Shown here piece after piece: positions 52,602 to 62,531 of a DNA stretch of 64,000 bases. A program made the translations under genes and the position numbers. The DNA comes from Tangfeifania diversioriginum (GTDB taxonomy: Bacteria; Bacteroidota; Bacteroidia; Bacteroidales; Prolixibacteraceae). How positions within the stretch are numbered: the stretch's first letter is position 1; each line of letters begins with the position of its first letter. The stretch lies in contig NZ_FQZE01000019.1 in NCBI RefSeq assembly GCF_900141875.1, positions 1-64,000 on the forward strand, read 5' to 3'. The notes under the pieces were generated by a model. It was given only the letters and a program-made list of their open reading frames with translations. It was not told where the DNA came from and ran no database searches.

Positions 52602-54221
52602 ATGAATAATATTATGAAAAAATATATAATTGGAATTCTATTCTTGACAGGGACGCTATTTATGTGGTCTTGTGATTTAGGCTATGAACCTTTGAGTGCT
52701 ACAACAGATGAAGAGGTTCAGGAATTGCTTGCATCCGGTGATGATGAGACGATAGATTTGATATTGGGGAGCATGGCAAATGCAATGCCTAACTATTTTA
52801 ATGCCAGTGGTTTAACGGGGGCTGGTGGAGCGGACGGACGTTATCGTAGCTGCCAGGGATTGGATTATATGCGTTGTTTGGAAGCAAATGATATTGTTTT
52901 TGGAGATATCGCATCTATTTCAATTTTTGGTGCCGATGAGTATAAATTTGCAGATTTTATCTCGCAGTCGGTTGACAAAAATGAGTATTATTGGATACAC
53001 ATGTGGCAACTGGTTACCAATGCAAACAAAATGTTGTATTACCTGGATGACGAAACCATCGAAAGTAATCTGACCCTGAAAAAGTACAAAGCATATGGCT
53101 TGGTAGTACGTGCATACGCATACAACTATCTGATGGAAAATTACCAGGAATCTTACCTGCAAGGGGGAAAAGATAAATTAGGTTTGATGATTTATGATAC
53201 TTATGATCCCACCCAGGACTATAAAGCACGTTCCTCATCAACTGAAACATATGAATTTATAGTTTCTGATTTAGAAGATGCCATTAATTTATTAAATGAA
53301 TATTATAACAATTCCGGAGAATCTGGATACACTGCAGACATTACGGACATCGATCTGGGAGTTGCCCAGTTTATTTTGGCCAGGGTGAAATTAGTTATTG
53401 GAGAATGGGATGATGTCGTTGGTCTTTGTGATGCTATTTTAGCTAATTATTCTGATTTTATCGCTGAGGAATATTACGGTGGAGCCAATAAAGGATTTGA
53501 AATACGCCCGGAAGAGAATGCTTTCTTGTATAATGAAGTAAATCCTGAAGTTATCCTTGGTTTCCCGAATGGAACAGCACTTACAACCCATACTTCATGG
53601 ACCAACCCGTTTGGTGAAAGCTCTGGTGGAGAAAGCGGAGGCTATGCCCGTATCGACAACCGGTTGTTTGAAAAAATTGCTGCTGCTGATTATCGCCAGG
53701 ATTGTTTTTTGGATACCATGATTGTTGATTATACCTATCCAACCAATGGTACGCAGGATAACATCCCTACCTATACCAATCTTAAATTTGCTGCAACCTA
53801 TGGTATTGGTTCTGATGATAAGACACAAGTTGGAAGTTCCGAATGTAATTATATGCGTTCGTCGGAGGTATTACTCATGAAAGCTGAAGCACATGCCCGG
53901 AATGGAAATGCTACCGATGCTAAAAATACATTAGATGTACTTTTGGCTGCCCGCACAAGAGCAGGTGCAACTCCATTAACATGCGATAATTATCCGAGTA
54001 TGACCGGAATGTCAGCATTGGAAATGGTTCAATTACAGACACGCATTGAAATGTGGGGAGAAAAAGGTCTTGAATATTATAACAACAAACGTTGGAATGT
54101 TTCAGTTGATCGTAGTGGTTCTGACATTCACACAGTTAAAGCTGCATATGACGTTTCTGAGATGACTTGTGATATTCCTGATGTGGAAATGCTGTATAAT
54201 CCTTTGTGCGAACAAAATTAG
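52602..54221 (+). CDS. SusD/RagB family outer-membrane lipoprotein (PUL 2)
   Basis: 539 residues from ATG 52602, or 535 from the ATG at 52614 that directly begins the signal sequence. Lipobox LTGTLFMWSC (Cys20 counting from the second Met). SusD fold: MWQLVTNANKMLYYLDDE, KAYGLVVRAYAYNYLMENYQ, MRSSEVLLMKAEAHARNG, and a RagB-type C-terminus with IEMWGEKGLEYYNNKRWN. Ends 32 nt before a GC-rich terminator that separates SusCD from the enzyme genes. Confidence 0.9.
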   Translation: MNNIMKKYIIGILFLTGTLFMWSCDLGYEPLSATTDEEVQELLASGDDETIDLILGSMANAMPNYFNASGLTGAGGADGRYRSCQGLDYMRCLEANDIVFGDIASISIFGADEYKFADFISQSVDKNEYYWIHMWQLVTNANKMLYYLDDETIESNLTLKKYKAYGLVVRAYAYNYLMENYQESYLQGGKDKLGLMIYDTYDPTQDYKARSSSTETYEFIVSDLEDAINLLNEYYNNSGESGYTADITDIDLGVAQFILARVKLVIGEWDDVVGLCDAILANYSDFIAEEYYGGANKGFEIRPEENAFLYNEVNPEVILGFPNGTALTTHTSWTNPFGESSGGESGGYARIDNRLFEKIAAADYRQDCFLDTMIVDYTYPTNGTQDNIPTYTNLKFAATYGIGSDDKTQVGSSECNYMRSSEVLLMKAEAHARNGNATDAKNTLDVLLAARTRAGATPLTCDNYPSMTGMSALEMVQLQTRIEMWGEKGLEYYNNKRWNVSVDRSGSDIHTVKAAYDVSEMTCDIPDVEMLYNPLCEQN

Positions 54222-54252
54222 CCTGATTTTTCATAGGTCGTAGATCAAGTAA

Positions 54253-54283
54253 GGGCGGAGCCTTGTGCCCCGCCCGCTTTTTG
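54253..54283 (+). terminator. Terminator-like hairpin between SusD and the enzyme genes (PUL 2)
   Basis: GGGCGGAGC (54253-54261) pairs with GCCCCGCCC (54267-54275) with one A-C mismatch around a 5-nt loop, followed by GCTTTTTG. It lies 31 nt after the SusD stop and would reduce read-through into GH106. The motif TTTTTCATAGGTCGTAGATC just upstream resembles those near the other PUL hairpins. Confidence 0.65.
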
Positions 54284-54403
54284 AAATTGCTGAAAAGTTT
54301 GTTATTGATAAATGAGAGAAACGTAGCTTCTCTTATAAAATAATAGCAGCGAAACATCCTCATTTTAAATAAAGACGATCAATAAAATAGAAGAACTTTT
54401 TTT

Positions 54404-57262
54404 ATGAAGCGAAGAACTTTTCTGATTCAAACAACCGTTTTTTCAGCAGGTTTGTTTGCTGTTAATTCTGTTCCTGCACTTGGAATGACAACAGGTAGCA
54501 AAAAGGGAAAAATAAATTTGTTTCAATCGTTTAAAGAGCCCGATTCAAAATATCACCCGTTTGTTCGCTGGTGGTGGAATGGCGATAAAATTGAAAAAGA
54601 TGAATTAATCCGGGAGTTACGATTATTGAAGGAGGCCGGCATTGGCGGTGTTGAAATTAATCCCATCGAATTTCCATCTACAGGTGACGATTTGGGCAAA
54701 AAGTCGCTGACGTGGCTGAGCGACGAATGGCTGGATATGTTGCAGGTTACCTTTGCCGAAGCCAAAAAACTCGACATGACCTGCGATTTAATCGTAGGCT
54801 CGGGCTGGCCCTTTGGAGCCGAAACCCTGCCACGTGATGAACGGGCACAGGTGGCTATTATTTATGCCGAAACACTGGAGGGACCTACCGTTTTTGAAAC
54901 ATCACAATTCAATATTTTTGATACGGTAGATCCCGGTGTTAGCGTGCCGTCTCCAAGCCGTACACTTGAAATTCTTTCGCTGAAACTGGTTCCCGATCCG
55001 ATGTCGGGACTGGAGCAGGTAATTGACCTTTCTGAAAAGCGAAACGATGAAATTATCAGGGTCAAAATTCCTGAAGGGAAACATGTTTTTTATGCACTTG
55101 TAAAAGTCGATTCGTTTGCCAGTGTAATCAATGGTGCCCCGGGCGCTGCCGGTCCTATTCTCGATCACATGGATAAAAAGGCTGTTCGGAAATACCTCGA
55201 CCACATGTCGGATACCATTGAAAAAAGAACAGGGCCCTTATCAAATCACCTTAGGGCATTTTTTACTGATTCAATGGAGCTGGAAGGTTGCAACTGGTCG
55301 AAAGACATCATCGAAGAATTTGAAAAACGCCGGGGCTACAATATGATGCCCTACCTTCCGTTTACCATGTTCAAGGTTGGGCGTTTGGGCGGTGTTATCG
55401 ACGATAAATATGGTGCAGAAAAAACGTCGGAGTTTAACGAGATTATAAAGCGGGTACGGTTCGATTTTGAACTTACGAAAGCCGAGTTGTTATACGAACG
55501 TTTCACCCAAACCTATTTACAGTGGTGTAAAGACCAGAACGTAAAATCAAGGGCGCAGGCTTATGGTCGTGGTTTCTTTCCATTAGAAACAAGCTTAGGT
55601 TACGATATCCCCGAAGGAGAATCGTGGACAACCAACTGGCTTAAACACCGGCCGGGCGAAGAAATGTCGGACGATGATTACCGCCGCGGCCGCGGATACA
55701 CGATGATTAACAAATATGTTTCTTCCGCTGCCCACTTAACCGGTAAGCGCATGGTAAGCTGCGAGGAAATGACCAACACGTATAATGTGTTCAACATTAC
55801 TCTGGAGCAACTTAAAATAGGCTCCGACATGAGTATTATGTCGGGTATCACTCACTCCATCTGGCACGGATTTAACTATTCACCACCCGATGCTCCGTTC
55901 CCCGGATGGGTGCAGTACGGTTCGTATTACAGCGAAAAAAACAACTGGTGGCCCTATTTTAAATATCTGAATGAATACAAAGCACGTCTTTCAGCCTTGT
56001 TGCAAAATGTGGATATGTACACCGACATGGCCATTTTGCCACCCAATTACGACATGTGGGGCGAAATGGGCGTTCAAACCGACCCTTTTCCCGAAAAATT
56101 AAATGTGCCTTATACGTCCATTATTTGGGAATCGATTAATAAAACCGGTGGCGCTGCCGATTATGTTACTGAAATAATAATTAACGACGCAGAAATAAAA
56201 AAAGGAAAGCTTTGTTACGGGGAAAAAGAGTACGGAACGCTTTTCTTGCCTGAAGTGAGCAGTATGTTCCCTTCTACATTGAAAAAACTGCTTGAATTTG
56301 TTTCTACTGGCGGACGTATTTTTTGTATCGAAAAATATCCTGAAAAATCGCTTGGATTAAGTAACTGGAAACAAAACGATAGAGAGGTTCGCGAATGGGT
56401 AGAAAAACTCAAAAGCTATCCCGACAGGTTCATTCTTATTAAAAAGCCGGAAGACAACCGTTTTCTGGAATGGTATGCTGAACTGATTCCAAAATACGAT
56501 TTACCAAAATACCTTTCCATCGAAAAGCCCAACCGGTTTTTTATGCAAACCCGTTTTCAGGACGATGAAAAAAATGAAATTTTCTTTTTCCAGAATGTGC
56601 ATAAACACAACAGTTATAAAACGACTGTTTCATTCTCAAAAGAAATTACCAAAGGGCGTTATCCCTGGATTTGGAATCCTGAAACCGGAGAAAGTTTCCG
56701 CATTGAGTTAGCGGGAGACAGTTTTGAGATAGATCTTGGTCCGGCCGAAACACGTATTCTTGTTTTTAATAAAGAAAAAAGAGGCCCCAAATGGAACCCA
56801 GTTCCTGTAACCGGGGAAAATGCTGAAACATTGAACAAGCATTGGGATGTTGAACTTCATCACAGCCGCGAGAAGTGGGTAAAAACATTCCGGATGAACG
56901 AACTTACCGATTTAAAAGATACCGATTATGTGAATTTTACGGGTACTGCTATTTATAAAAAAAGCCTGAATGTGAATATCAGAAACAGCACTTACTTAAA
57001 TCTTGGAAAAGTTTGGGGTGTGGCTGAGCTTTTTGTGAATGGACAATCGCTTGGTGTAAAATGGTATGGCAACCGAATCTATAATTTAAATGATATTTTG
57101 AAAGAAGGGGTGAATGAAATAGAGCTGCATGTAACCACTTCAATGGGGAATTACATGAAAAACCTTACCGACAATGAAACTGCGCAAAAATTTACAGTAA
57201 AAGGAAGTAAGGATCAACCCATCCAATCAATGGGATTAATTGGTCCTGTAACATTGTATTAA
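54404..57262 (+). CDS. Glycoside hydrolase family 106-like protein (alpha-L-rhamnosidase candidate)
   Basis: 952 residues. N-terminal twin-Arg-like signal (KRRTFLIQTTVFSAGLFAVN), then the GH106-type beginning FVRWWWNGDKIEKDELIREL, EAGIGGVEINPIEF, LIVGSGWPFGAETLP, a barrel with FFTDSMELEGCNWSKDI and GITHSIWHGFNYSPPDAPFPGW, and a C-terminal beta-sandwich (about 810-945, LGKVWGVAELFVNGQSLGVKW). Known GH106 members cleave alpha-L-rhamnose from rhamnogalacturonans. It heads the enzyme section of PUL 2, 182 nt after SusD across a terminator, so it may have its own promoter, though none is obvious. Confidence 0.82.
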   Translation: MKRRTFLIQTTVFSAGLFAVNSVPALGMTTGSKKGKINLFQSFKEPDSKYHPFVRWWWNGDKIEKDELIRELRLLKEAGIGGVEINPIEFPSTGDDLGKKSLTWLSDEWLDMLQVTFAEAKKLDMTCDLIVGSGWPFGAETLPRDERAQVAIIYAETLEGPTVFETSQFNIFDTVDPGVSVPSPSRTLEILSLKLVPDPMSGLEQVIDLSEKRNDEIIRVKIPEGKHVFYALVKVDSFASVINGAPGAAGPILDHMDKKAVRKYLDHMSDTIEKRTGPLSNHLRAFFTDSMELEGCNWSKDIIEEFEKRRGYNMMPYLPFTMFKVGRLGGVIDDKYGAEKTSEFNEIIKRVRFDFELTKAELLYERFTQTYLQWCKDQNVKSRAQAYGRGFFPLETSLGYDIPEGESWTTNWLKHRPGEEMSDDDYRRGRGYTMINKYVSSAAHLTGKRMVSCEEMTNTYNVFNITLEQLKIGSDMSIMSGITHSIWHGFNYSPPDAPFPGWVQYGSYYSEKNNWWPYFKYLNEYKARLSALLQNVDMYTDMAILPPNYDMWGEMGVQTDPFPEKLNVPYTSIIWESINKTGGAADYVTEIIINDAEIKKGKLCYGEKEYGTLFLPEVSSMFPSTLKKLLEFVSTGGRIFCIEKYPEKSLGLSNWKQNDREVREWVEKLKSYPDRFILIKKPEDNRFLEWYAELIPKYDLPKYLSIEKPNRFFMQTRFQDDEKNEIFFFQNVHKHNSYKTTVSFSKEITKGRYPWIWNPETGESFRIELAGDSFEIDLGPAETRILVFNKEKRGPKWNPVPVTGENAETLNKHWDVELHHSREKWVKTFRMNELTDLKDTDYVNFTGTAIYKKSLNVNIRNSTYLNLGKVWGVAELFVNGQSLGVKWYGNRIYNLNDILKEGVNEIELHVTTSMGNYMKNLTDNETAQKFTVKGSKDQPIQSMGLIGPVTLY

Positions 57263-57282
57263 ACTATTAAAAATCGAACAAT

Positions 57283-58752
57283 ATGAAATTAAAATCCATT
57301 ATTTTATCGCTGGCCCTGCTTTGTTTCACCGGGGTTTTTGCCAAAGACTACAATGCCTCCATATTTGGAATAAAGTCAAACGGAACAACGCTTAATACAA
57401 CTTCTATTCAAAAAGCTATCGACCTTATTCACGAAGAAGGTGGCGGACATCTCAATTTTTATGTGGGACGATACCTGACCGGAACCATTGAACTAAAATC
57501 GGATGTGCATATTATTCTGCATGAAGGCGCCATCCTGGTGGGTTCAACCAATATTTACGACTATAATATTGAAACTCCGAATACGGCCCTGGTGTATGCA
57601 AAAAATGCTGATAATATCTCCATTACCGGTCTTGGGGTTATCGACGGGCAGGGACGCGATGTAGCATACAGTTTACTCGACCAGGTACACAAAGGTATTA
57701 TTAATGACCAACTGAAATACGACCGCCCTGCAAACCGGCGTCCGAAAGGAATTTATTTTCGTGAATGTAGAAATGTGGAAATAAGTGGAATTACCATTAA
57801 AAATACGGCAGAATGGGTTCAGGTGTATGATCAGTGTGAGAACCTGAAAATCGATAAAATTACGGTTGACAGCAAAGCATTCTGGAATAACGACGGACTG
57901 GATATTGTGGATTGCAAAGATGTATTGCTTACCAACTCGTTCATCGATTCATCCGATGACGCCATTTGTTTTAAATCGCACGATGCCACCAAAATGTGCG
58001 AAAACGTTGAAGTAAGAAACTGCGTGGCAAGGTCGAGCGCCAGCGGAATAAAATTTGGAACAGTAACGCGTGGCGGTTATAAAAATTTCAAAATCATTAA
58101 CAACAAAGTTTACGACACTTATCGTTCGGCAATTGCTATTCAAACCCCCGACGGCGGTGTTATCGAAAATATTCTGATTGACAGCCTGAATGTTTACAAT
58201 ACCGGAAATGCTATCTTTTTGCGCATCGGGGAGCGCTGGGCTAAAAATGGTGTTGGTTCAATGAATAACATCACTATTCAGAATGTGTATGCCGAAATTC
58301 CGGCCACCAAACCCGATGCCGGTTATCCGTATGAAGGCCCCATTGAAGATTTACCAAGAAATATTTCTCCGGCCAGTATCGTTGGACTTCCCGGCCATGA
58401 TATCACAAATGTAACGTTACGAAATATCGAAATTGTTTATCCGGGTGGCAGCAATAAAACCTATGCCTACCGCGGAATTAAACCTGCTGATTTGGACGGA
58501 ATACCTGAAATGCCCGACAGATACCCCGAGTACTCGCAATGGAAAGAATTACCCGCCTGGGGATTTTATGTGCGGCATGCCAAAAATCTTACATTCGAAA
58601 ATGTAACGCTTACCGCTAAAGAAAAAGAGTACCGTCCGGCCATTGTTTTCGACGATGTAAAAGGAGCTACTTTAAAGGATATGGAATATAACTTTCCGGG
58701 AAGCGGCAAAAAACTTTTCAAATATAAATCAACGGAAATTATTCAAAAATAA
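57283..58752 (+). CDS. Glycoside hydrolase family 28 protein, copy 1
   Basis: A 489-residue secreted parallel beta-helix enzyme: signal peptide IILSLALLCFTGVFAKD, the N-terminal IFGIKSNGTTLNTTSIQKAI typical of GH28 polygalacturonase-like proteins, then helix coils with FWNNDGLDIVD (D204) and SSDDAICFKS (D225, D226). The classical GHG and RIK motifs of polygalacturonases are not present; the corresponding segment reads SSASGIKFGT. Catalytic Asp residues are kept, so it is probably active on a galacturonate-containing chain, perhaps a rhamnogalacturonan. 20 nt after GH106. Confidence 0.82.
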   Translation: MKLKSIILSLALLCFTGVFAKDYNASIFGIKSNGTTLNTTSIQKAIDLIHEEGGGHLNFYVGRYLTGTIELKSDVHIILHEGAILVGSTNIYDYNIETPNTALVYAKNADNISITGLGVIDGQGRDVAYSLLDQVHKGIINDQLKYDRPANRRPKGIYFRECRNVEISGITIKNTAEWVQVYDQCENLKIDKITVDSKAFWNNDGLDIVDCKDVLLTNSFIDSSDDAICFKSHDATKMCENVEVRNCVARSSASGIKFGTVTRGGYKNFKIINNKVYDTYRSAIAIQTPDGGVIENILIDSLNVYNTGNAIFLRIGERWAKNGVGSMNNITIQNVYAEIPATKPDAGYPYEGPIEDLPRNISPASIVGLPGHDITNVTLRNIEIVYPGGSNKTYAYRGIKPADLDGIPEMPDRYPEYSQWKELPAWGFYVRHAKNLTFENVTLTAKEKEYRPAIVFDDVKGATLKDMEYNFPGSGKKLFKYKSTEIIQK

Positions 58753-58793
58753 TGAAACGTTTGGGTTTTAATCAAAAAGAAAAAACAAGAACC

Positions 58794-60281
58794 ATGAATA
58801 AAATAAAATTATTGTTTACAGCCATCGTAATGCTTTTGGTGATTCATGTATCGGCTAAAGATTATTATGTCTCTGATTTCGGAGCAAAAGCCGACGGTAT
58901 AACCGTTAACACGCGAACCATACAAGGAGCAATCGATTATATTAGCGAACATGGGGGAGGCCGTTTGGTATTTGGCCCCGGAAATTATGTTACCGGAAGT
59001 ATTTATGTGAAATCGGATGTTACCCTTCATTTGGAGTACGGGGCAACCATTTTGGGCTCCACCAATCCATTTGATTATGTGAAAGATCCAAAAGTTAAAT
59101 GGATGTCGATGATTTTTGCCATTAACCAGGAAAATATAGGGATAACAGGAAAAGGTACCATTAACGGACGCGGTTTTATTACAGCAAATAATATGATGAA
59201 CTACATCCACCGTGGAGTTTATAAAGATCCGTTAAAACTCGACCGTCCTAACGAAACCAACCGCCCGGAGAATATTTATTTTCGCGAATGTACGAATGTG
59301 AGAATTACAGATATCACACTTCGCGACCCGGCCAGTTGGAACCAGACCTACGACCAGTGTAAAAACCTATACGTAGATGGTATTTACGTGGATAGCAAAT
59401 CATACTGGAATAACGATGGTATAGACATTGTGGACTGCGACGGAGTTATCCTGAAAAATTCGTATTTCGATGCAGCTGACGACGTGCTTTGTTTTAAATC
59501 GCATGATGCCAACAGCATTTGCCAGAATGTGGTGGTTGAAAATTGTGTGGGCCGCTCCAGCGCCAACGGACTGAAATTCGGTACGGTTTCGCGTGGCGGA
59601 TTTCGCAATTTCAAAATAAAAAACATTACCATTTTCGATACTTTCCGCTCGGCCATTACATTTGCTGCGGTTGACGGTGGTATAATTGAAAACATAGAAG
59701 TTGACAGTGTCCGCTCTATAAATACCGGAAACGTAATTTTTCTGCGTATTGGCGATCGCTGGAGCAAAGGCAAAAAACCAAGCATGAAAAATATTACCAT
59801 TTCGAATGTGTATGCCGAAGTTCCGATAGGAAAACCTGATGTAGGATATAATTACGAAGGACCAATTGAAGATAATCCGCGTAATATTTCACCTGCCAGT
59901 ATTGTGGGATTGCCCGAATACCGTATTCAGGATGTAAAACTGAAAAATATTGAAATTGTATATCCCGGAGCCGGAAATCCGTTGTATGCATATCGTGGAA
60001 CCAGTCCTGCTGAATTAGACAGCATTCCTGAAATGCGGGAAAAATACCCCGAATTTTCGCAGTGGAAAGAACTGCCTGCCTGGGGATTTTATGTGCGCCA
60101 TGCCGATGGTGTGGAATTTGAAAACGTAAAGCTGGTTGCTGAGAAAAAAGATTACCGGCCTTCTATCGTAATCGACGACGTGAAGGGCGCCACTTTTGAC
60201 AATGTGGAATTTGTTGAGCCCGAAAGTAAAGGGAAAGAACAAATAATTCAAAACAAATCTACAAACGTGGTTATCAAGTAA
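58794..60281 (+). CDS. Glycoside hydrolase family 28 protein, copy 2
   Basis: 495 residues from the ATG at 58794 that begins the signal peptide (IKLLFTAIVMLLVIHVSAKD); an alternative ATG at 58752 overlaps the preceding stop (TAATG) and adds 14 residues. Same architecture as copy 1 and clearly a tandem duplicate: YWNNDGIDIVDC, AADDVLCFKSHDA, SSANGLKFGTVSRGGF, and shared blocks such as EGPIEDNPRNISPASIVG and QWKELPAWGFYVRHA. Catalytic Asp triad kept. Divergence between copies suggests different positions on the same polymer. Confidence 0.82.
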   Translation: MNKIKLLFTAIVMLLVIHVSAKDYYVSDFGAKADGITVNTRTIQGAIDYISEHGGGRLVFGPGNYVTGSIYVKSDVTLHLEYGATILGSTNPFDYVKDPKVKWMSMIFAINQENIGITGKGTINGRGFITANNMMNYIHRGVYKDPLKLDRPNETNRPENIYFRECTNVRITDITLRDPASWNQTYDQCKNLYVDGIYVDSKSYWNNDGIDIVDCDGVILKNSYFDAADDVLCFKSHDANSICQNVVVENCVGRSSANGLKFGTVSRGGFRNFKIKNITIFDTFRSAITFAAVDGGIIENIEVDSVRSINTGNVIFLRIGDRWSKGKKPSMKNITISNVYAEVPIGKPDVGYNYEGPIEDNPRNISPASIVGLPEYRIQDVKLKNIEIVYPGAGNPLYAYRGTSPAELDSIPEMREKYPEFSQWKELPAWGFYVRHADGVEFENVKLVAEKKDYRPSIVIDDVKGATFDNVEFVEPESKGKEQIIQNKSTNVVIK

Positions 60282-60315
60282 TTTTCAAAATTCATTCAAT
60301 TAAAAGAAGAAAGCA

Positions 60316-61068
60316 ATGAAAAAATATAAAATATTCATTTTTAGTTTACTCATTATATTTTCGCTGAACCTTTCAGCAAAAGACTACAAAGCTTCGTTAT
60401 TTGGCGTAAAATCAGACGGTACCACATTAAATACCGGTTCTATTCAATACGCCATCGACTATATCAGTGAAAATGGTGGCGGACGCCTGGTGTTTTATGT
60501 TGGCCGCTATCTTACCGGAAGTTTTTACTTAAAACCCAATGTAACCGTCCAGCTTGAAGAAGGAGCCGTTTTGGTAGGTTTTCATTCTGTTTACGATTAT
60601 TTTGAAGTGAATGGAACCAAAGCGCTGATTCTGGCCGATACTGTTGAAAACATAGGCATCACCGGAAAAGGGGTGATTGAAGGAAACGGACATGCCGTAT
60701 TAAAAAGTATTGAAGAGCAAATTGGAAAAGGCTATCTCGATGCCGGCCAATTGCCGGCAAAACCGGCTTTAATCAATTTTAACGCATGTAGCAATGTAAC
60801 ATTGGATGAAATTATTTTACGCGATGCCTGTGGCGATGTGCAGGTTTATTCAAGATGTAAAAAGGTAAAAATAAATAACATAACTGTTGAAAGCACATCG
60901 CTTCCGGATAGTAAGGGAATTGTAATTTCCGGTTGCAATGGGTTTACGTTGAGCGATTCGTATTTCGAAACTTCGGGAACGGAATTGAGTTCAAACAACA
61001 CATCAAAGGATGTTTCTGTAAGTGGCGCAGTTAATTCAAAAGGGAAAAAAATAAAAGCAGCAAAATAG
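60316..61068 (+). CDS. Half-length GH28-like secreted protein lacking catalytic Asp residues
   Basis: A 250-residue protein with a signal peptide (IFIFSLLIIFSLNLSAKD) and the N-terminal GH28 block (LFGVKSDGTTLNTGSIQYAID, GGGRLVFYVGRYLTGSFYLK) closely matching copies 1 and 2. Where those have NNDG and DD, this reads PDSKG and SGT, so all three catalytic Asp are gone. It then ends in a short Lys-rich tail (GKKIKAAK). The GH29 gene starts 2 nt after its stop, and no C-terminal GH28 half is found in any frame, so it is a shortened gene and not a local frameshift. A carbohydrate-binding or scaffold role is possible; function unknown. Confidence 0.75.
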   Translation: MKKYKIFIFSLLIIFSLNLSAKDYKASLFGVKSDGTTLNTGSIQYAIDYISENGGGRLVFYVGRYLTGSFYLKPNVTVQLEEGAVLVGFHSVYDYFEVNGTKALILADTVENIGITGKGVIEGNGHAVLKSIEEQIGKGYLDAGQLPAKPALINFNACSNVTLDEIILRDACGDVQVYSRCKKVKINNITVESTSLPDSKGIVISGCNGFTLSDSYFETSGTELSSNNTSKDVSVSGAVNSKGKKIKAAK

Positions 61069-61069
61069 A

Positions 61070-62506
61070 ATGAACCGAAAAATAGTTTCCATTTTTTTTC
61101 TGTTTGTTTTTATTCAGTCAATTTCAGCCCAGAAACGACCACCTGCTGAAGAACGCCTGGAATGGTGGCACGATGCCAAATTCGGGATGTTTATCCACTG
61201 GGGTGTTTATTCGATGTATGGTGGGGTTTATAAAGGACACCAACAGGCCTACGGCGATGCAGCCTGGATAGAAAACCGCTGTAAAATACCGGTAGCGGAA
61301 TACCGCGAACATGCCAGAGACTTCAACCCGGTGAATTACGATCCGGATGCCTGGGTGAAACAGGCAAAAGAGGCGGGAATGAAATACCTGATTATTACGG
61401 CTAAACACCACGACGGTTTTGCACTTTTCGACAGCAAAGCCAGCGACTGGGATGTTGTGGATGCCACCAAATACGGGAAAGACTTGATAGAACCACTGGT
61501 GGAAGCCTGTAAAAAATATGGCATCCGTTTGGGGTTCTACTATTCACAGGCCAACGACTGGACCAATCCGGGAGGAACCGTTGCCCGGCGCCCCATGTGG
61601 CAGGGGTGGCCCAATCCCGATTCTGCGCGAATCGATCAATATACCAAAGAACATAACGGAAGCTGGGATCCGGTGCAGGAAACCAGAACTTTTGATGAGT
61701 ATGTGGATCAGGTTGCTGTTCCGCAGGCAAAAGAACTGCTCACCAATTACGGCGATGTTTCTGTGCTTTGGTGGGATTATGCCACCCAAATGAAAAGTTA
61801 CCAGGGAGCGGTAAAACTGGAAAAGTTGTTGAACATTCAGCCCGATATTATTACCAACGACCGGTTGCACCCCGATTTTCCGGGAGATACAAAAACACCG
61901 GAACAGGGAATTCCAAAATGGGATCAAATTGAAGCTGGTGAAAACTGGGAAACCTGCATGACCATGAACAATTCATGGGGATATAAAAGTTTCGATAACA
62001 AATGGAAACCTTCAGAACAATTAATCCGGAACCTGGTAAAAATTGCAGCACGAGGCGGAAATTACCTGCTGAATGTGGGGCCAAAACCCGATGGCACTTT
62101 TCCTGATGAAAGTATTGACCGGTTAAAAGAAATTGGCCGATGGATGGACACTAACGGGGAAGCCATTTACAACACGCAGGCAAGCCCGTTTGGAGAGCTT
62201 CCCTGGGGAGAATGTACCAGTAAAAAAGAAGCTGGAAATACGGTGCTTTACTTTTCCGTTTTTGACTGGCCGACAGATGGGAAGCTTAAAATTCCGGGGC
62301 TGAAAAACAAAGTGGTTTCTGCAAAATTATTAGCTAACGGGGAGAACGTGAAGACATCGGCAACACATACAGGTTTGGAAATATTTGTTCCTCAAAGGAT
62401 GCCCGACTCCATAGTTACCGTAATTCAAGTTGAAGTTAAAGGTGAGGTTAAGCAGCATGGTTTGTCAAAAAAGAAAGAAAAAATGCAAAGTGGTGCGTTG
62501 GATTAA
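61070..62506 (+). CDS. Alpha-L-fucosidase, glycoside hydrolase family 29
   Basis: 478 residues with a signal peptide (IVSIFFLFVFIQSISAQ). GH29 features: LEWWHDAKFGMFIHWGVYSMYGG, WVKQAKEAGMKYLIITAKHHDGFALFDSKASDWDVVD, RLGFYYSQANDWTNP, the nucleophile Asp in VLWWDYAT (D236), and LVKIAARGGNYLLNVGPKPDG. A C-terminal beta domain follows (about 385-460). It cleaves terminal alpha-L-fucose; the linkage is not predictable from this. It follows the short GH28-like gene by one base. Confidence 0.9.
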   Translation: MNRKIVSIFFLFVFIQSISAQKRPPAEERLEWWHDAKFGMFIHWGVYSMYGGVYKGHQQAYGDAAWIENRCKIPVAEYREHARDFNPVNYDPDAWVKQAKEAGMKYLIITAKHHDGFALFDSKASDWDVVDATKYGKDLIEPLVEACKKYGIRLGFYYSQANDWTNPGGTVARRPMWQGWPNPDSARIDQYTKEHNGSWDPVQETRTFDEYVDQVAVPQAKELLTNYGDVSVLWWDYATQMKSYQGAVKLEKLLNIQPDIITNDRLHPDFPGDTKTPEQGIPKWDQIEAGENWETCMTMNNSWGYKSFDNKWKPSEQLIRNLVKIAARGGNYLLNVGPKPDGTFPDESIDRLKEIGRWMDTNGEAIYNTQASPFGELPWGECTSKKEAGNTVLYFSVFDWPTDGKLKIPGLKNKVVSAKLLANGENVKTSATHTGLEIFVPQRMPDSIVTVIQVEVKGEVKQHGLSKKKEKMQSGALD

Positions 62507-62531
62507 CTGTTTGAAATACAGAAATATTGCA

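Noticed and set aside
60316-61068. Short GH28-like gene as a frameshifted full-length GH28
   Set aside because: GH29 begins 2 nt after its stop, and no frame carries a C-terminal GH28 half; the catalytic positions are also substituted before the end.
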